Positions 61,933 through 64,000 of a stretch of 64,000 bases of DNA are shown in pieces. The stretch is from Halosolutus gelatinilyticus (GTDB lineage: Archaea; Halobacteriota; Halobacteria; Halobacteriales; Natrialbaceae), in the NCBI RefSeq assembly GCF_023028105.1, contig NZ_CP095491.1, positions 2,046,001-2,110,000 on the forward strand. The letters run 5' to 3'. Numbering within the stretch: the first letter of the stretch is position 1; every line of letters starts with the position of its first letter. The notes beneath the pieces were generated by a model, which was given only the letters and a program-made list of their open reading frames with translations, was not told the DNA's origin and did no database searches. Position numbers and translations under genes: made by a program.

Positions 61933-62099
61933 GACGACGACCGGATCCGAGCGTCGAGACCAGCGGGGACGCCGCCGGCGCCGAGTGCCCGTACTGCGGT
62001 TCGACGGACACCGTCCGCGAACACCCGAAGGGGCCGTCGCTGTGTCGATCGATGCACTACTGTAACGGCTGCTCGCAGCCGTTCGAAAAGTTCGAGTAG
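61929..62099 (+). CDS. Detached PaaD zinc-ribbon protein
   Basis: These 56 codons are too short for most gene callers. After a variable start (MRRRPDPSVETSGDA) comes CPYCGSTDTVREHPKG, then PSLCRSMHYCNGCSQPFEKF, a four-cysteine zinc ribbon equal to the C-terminal part of bacterial PaaD, including the CRSxxYCxxCxxPFE ending. Its ATG overlaps the paaD stop by four bases, so the two are translated together in similar amounts and probably assemble into one functional PaaD. It could also have been split by a one-base frameshift in evolution, but the clean start and stop indicate a stable two-gene form. Confidence 0.88.
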   Translation: MRRRPDPSVETSGDAAGAECPYCGSTDTVREHPKGPSLCRSMHYCNGCSQPFEKFE

Positions 62100-62255
62100 C
62101 GTCGAACCCCAGAGAAGCGGATAGGATCGATCAGCGTCGGGTTCGCCCGATCGCCGCCGAGTCCGTCGAGGTTCGCTCTTTCGATACCGATCCGCCTTCC
62201 CGTTCTACCGCCCGCACGAACTGTTTTGGCACTCGATATCGTCAGGTGTGATCAT

Positions 62256-63539
62256 ATGGCAGAGACTATCGCGCATGCCTCTCGGGAGGAGCTACGAGAG
62301 CTGCAGTCGACGCGGCTCCGCGACACCGTCGAACGGGCGTACGAGAACGTGTCGTTCTACCGCGATCGGCTGGGCGAGGCCGGCGTTTCGCCGGCCGATA
62401 TCGAGACGATCGACGACGTTCAAATCCTGCCCTTCACGACGAAGGAGGACTTCCGCGACGAGTACCCAGACGGCTTGTTCGCCGTCCATCGTTCGGAGCT
62501 CCGCCGCATCCACGCGTCGTCCGGGACGACGGGCAACCCCAAGATCGTCGGCTACACCGAGAGCGACCTCGACCTGTGGGACGAGGTGATGGCCCGATCG
62601 ATGTCGGCGGCCGGGATCGACGCGACCGATACCGTCCAGAACGCCTACGGCTACGGCCTGTTCACCGGGGGGCTGGGCTTCCACGGCGGCGCCGAGGCCC
62701 TCGGCGCGACGGTCGTCCCGACGGGCAGCGGCAACACGCAGCGACAGGTCGAACTCGCCCGCGACTTGGGCAGCGACGCGATCGCCTGCACCCCCTCCTA
62801 CGCGCTATACTTCGCCGAAACCGCCGAGGAGATGGGCGTCGATCCGCGCGCCCTCTCGATCAGGGCGGTGCTGTACGGCGCCGAACCCTGTACCGAGCCG
62901 ATGCGCGAGGAGATCGAGGAACGACTCGGGGCGATCGGCATCGAGAACTACGGCCTCTCGGAACTGATCGGGCCGGGCGTCGCCGCCGAGTGCCGCGAGG
63001 CCCAGGACGGGATGCACATCTGGGAGGACCACTTCTACCCCGAGGTGGTCGATCCCGCGACCGGCGAGCCCCTGCCCGAGGGCGAGGAGGGCGAGCTCGT
63101 CCTGACGTCGCTGACGAAAGAAGCCGTGCCCGTCCTACGGTACCGCACCGGAGATCTCACCACGCTCACGTCCGAAGAGTGTGAGTGCGGCCGGACGACG
63201 GTTCGGATGGACAGCGTCACCGGCCGCGCCGACGACCTGCTCATCGTCCGCGGCGTCAACCTCTACCCCAGCCAAATCGAGGCCGTCGTCCTCGAGTTCG
63301 ACGACGTCGCGCCCCAGTACCGCATCGATCTCCACCGCGAGGGGAACCTTGATCACTTCGAGTTGACCGTCGAACTCGTCGAGGGGTTCGACGGCGACGT
63401 CGACCGACTCCGCGAGGCGGTCCTCAAACGGGTACAGAACGCGCTGTCGTTCACGCCCGACGAGCTCGACCTGGTCGAGTACGGCACGATCGAACGGACG
63501 GAAGTCGGGAAGGTAAAACGCGTCTACGACCGTCGTTGA
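62256..63539 (+). CDS. paaK: Phenylacetate-CoA ligase, copy 2
   Basis: This 427-residue PaaK has the same motifs as copy 1: RIHASSGTTGNPKIVGYTES, NAYGYGLFTGGLGFHGGAEA, YGAEPCTEPMREEIEERLG, YGLSELIGPGV, LRYRTGDLTTL and VGKVKRVYD. It lies 157 bases after the zinc-ribbon gene in the same direction and so is the copy best linked to the epoxidase operon. The start MAETIAHASREELREL aligns with copy 1; ten extra codons upstream are not conserved. It makes phenylacetyl-CoA, the substrate of PaaABCD. Confidence 0.92.
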   Translation: MAETIAHASREELRELQSTRLRDTVERAYENVSFYRDRLGEAGVSPADIETIDDVQILPFTTKEDFRDEYPDGLFAVHRSELRRIHASSGTTGNPKIVGYTESDLDLWDEVMARSMSAAGIDATDTVQNAYGYGLFTGGLGFHGGAEALGATVVPTGSGNTQRQVELARDLGSDAIACTPSYALYFAETAEEMGVDPRALSIRAVLYGAEPCTEPMREEIEERLGAIGIENYGLSELIGPGVAAECREAQDGMHIWEDHFYPEVVDPATGEPLPEGEEGELVLTSLTKEAVPVLRYRTGDLTTLTSEECECGRTTVRMDSVTGRADDLLIVRGVNLYPSQIEAVVLEFDDVAPQYRIDLHREGNLDHFELTVELVEGFDGDVDRLREAVLKRVQNALSFTPDELDLVEYGTIERTEVGKVKRVYDRR

Positions 63540-63660
63540 CGCCGGGCCAACCGGTTCGCCGATCCCGAGCGGATGGAATCGGCGGCGGCGAACGGATACG
63601 ATAGAGGCGGCGCTTTCTGCCAGACCAAAACCTAAATCGTTCGTCACTCGATACCGAGAC

Positions 63661-64000
63661 ATGACTGACGGTTCGCGCTCGTATCGGCCGGTCGCCACGA
63701 CGGAGTCATCGCTTCGAATTCTCGAGCACCTCAAGCGCAGTCCCGGGCGAACGCTCGACGAGTTAACCGACGAGCTGGATCTCGCGCGCAGCACGATTCA
63801 CCGCCACCTGCGCACGCTCGAGGACAACGACCTGCTCGTCCGCGAAGACGGTCGGTTCTCCCTCGCCCTTCGGTTTCTCGACTTCGGGATCAGCGCGCGG
63901 AACCGAGTTCCCTTTTTCGAGGTCGGTCGAAGACAGGTCGATCGACTGGCCGCACAGACCGGCGAGAAGGTCTGGCTCGTCGCCAAGGAGGGCGATTTCA
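63661..64000 (+). CDS. IclR-family regulator (partial at right edge)
   Basis: The first 113 codons are present and the frame is open at the window end. The winged helix is clear: TTESSLRILEHLKRSPGRTL, DELTDELDLARSTIHRHLRT, LEDNDLLVREDGRFSLALRF. The effector domain starts with VGRRQVDRLAAQTGEKVWLV and is cut off. A CCTAAATC box about 25 bases before the ATG suggests a leaderless transcript. Its position behind paaK copy 2 suggests control of aromatic-acid genes, but what lies further right is not visible. Confidence 0.88.
   Translation, partial: MTDGSRSYRPVATTESSLRILEHLKRSPGRTLDELTDELDLARSTIHRHLRTLEDNDLLVREDGRFSLALRFLDFGISARNRVPFFEVGRRQVDRLAAQTGEKVWLVAKEGDF

Noticed and set aside
1-64000. CRISPR array, integrase, transposase or rRNA genes
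   Set aside because: No regularly spaced direct repeats, no recombinase or transposase motifs and no rRNA sequence were found on either strand.

Overview
This 64-kb window comes from a halophilic archaeon of the class Halobacteria. The evidence is a very GC-rich sequence with frequent CGATCG words, strongly acidic proteins, TATA-type promoters about 25-30 bases before start codons (often giving leaderless transcripts), Tat-type lipoprotein signals, and archaeal or haloarchaeal families (RPA with its partner protein, HalOD1, DUF7344, Bat-type HTH, Gfo6-type xylose dehydrogenase, AhbA-AhbB fusion). I cannot name the genus. All identifications are by reading; no database search was run.

Bases 1-16900 are mostly housekeeping: the tail of a helicase, a ribbon-helix-helix protein, the RPA single-strand DNA-binding pair, an F420/flavin (LLM) oxidoreductase, a Gfo6-type D-xylose dehydrogenase, the de novo NAD genes nadA-nadB and nadC (with a convergent mscS between them), KptA, a TrkA-TrkH potassium uptake pair, a tRNA-Leu(UAA) with a partial copy of its 3' end beside it, a ferredoxin and an SDR enzyme. 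Bases 17100-31600 hold a 1401-residue GAF/eight-PAS histidine kinase, a cupin, a cyclophilin, an AstE/AspA-like deacylase, a HAD phosphatase, an SDR, a HalOD1/DUF7344 regulator pair, a TrpD-like phosphoribosyltransferase, a 212-bp structured repeat element, a GNAT enzyme and a fused siroheme decarboxylase.

Bases 31600-49450 form a catabolic region for organic and sugar acids: a giant FAD/Fe-S lactate- or glycolate-type dehydrogenase, a family III CoA-transferase, a TAXI-TRAP transporter, an MFS permease, an enolase-superfamily dehydratase with a broken relative next to it, a LarA-like (DUF2088) protein, an IclR regulator, an SDR-cupin-FAH hydrolase operon and a threonine-synthase-like enzyme. 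Three copies of a TTCCG-N5-YGGAA palindrome lie between the IclR gene and the SDR operon.

Bases 50000-64000 are a phenylacetate (aerobic CoA-epoxide) degradation island: a PaaG-like isomerase, a MaoC hydratase, two PaaK ligases, a complete Liv-type ABC importer with a fused permease, a PaaI thioesterase, a Bat-type HTH regulator, paaABCD with the PaaD zinc ribbon split off as its own 56-residue gene, and an IclR regulator running off the right edge. No PaaE reductase, PaaZ aldehyde dehydrogenase, PaaH or thiolase is present in the window. A palindrome of the form ACCGC-N8-GSGGT occurs in both the paaA promoter and the promoter of the ABC-importer binding protein, suggesting joint control.
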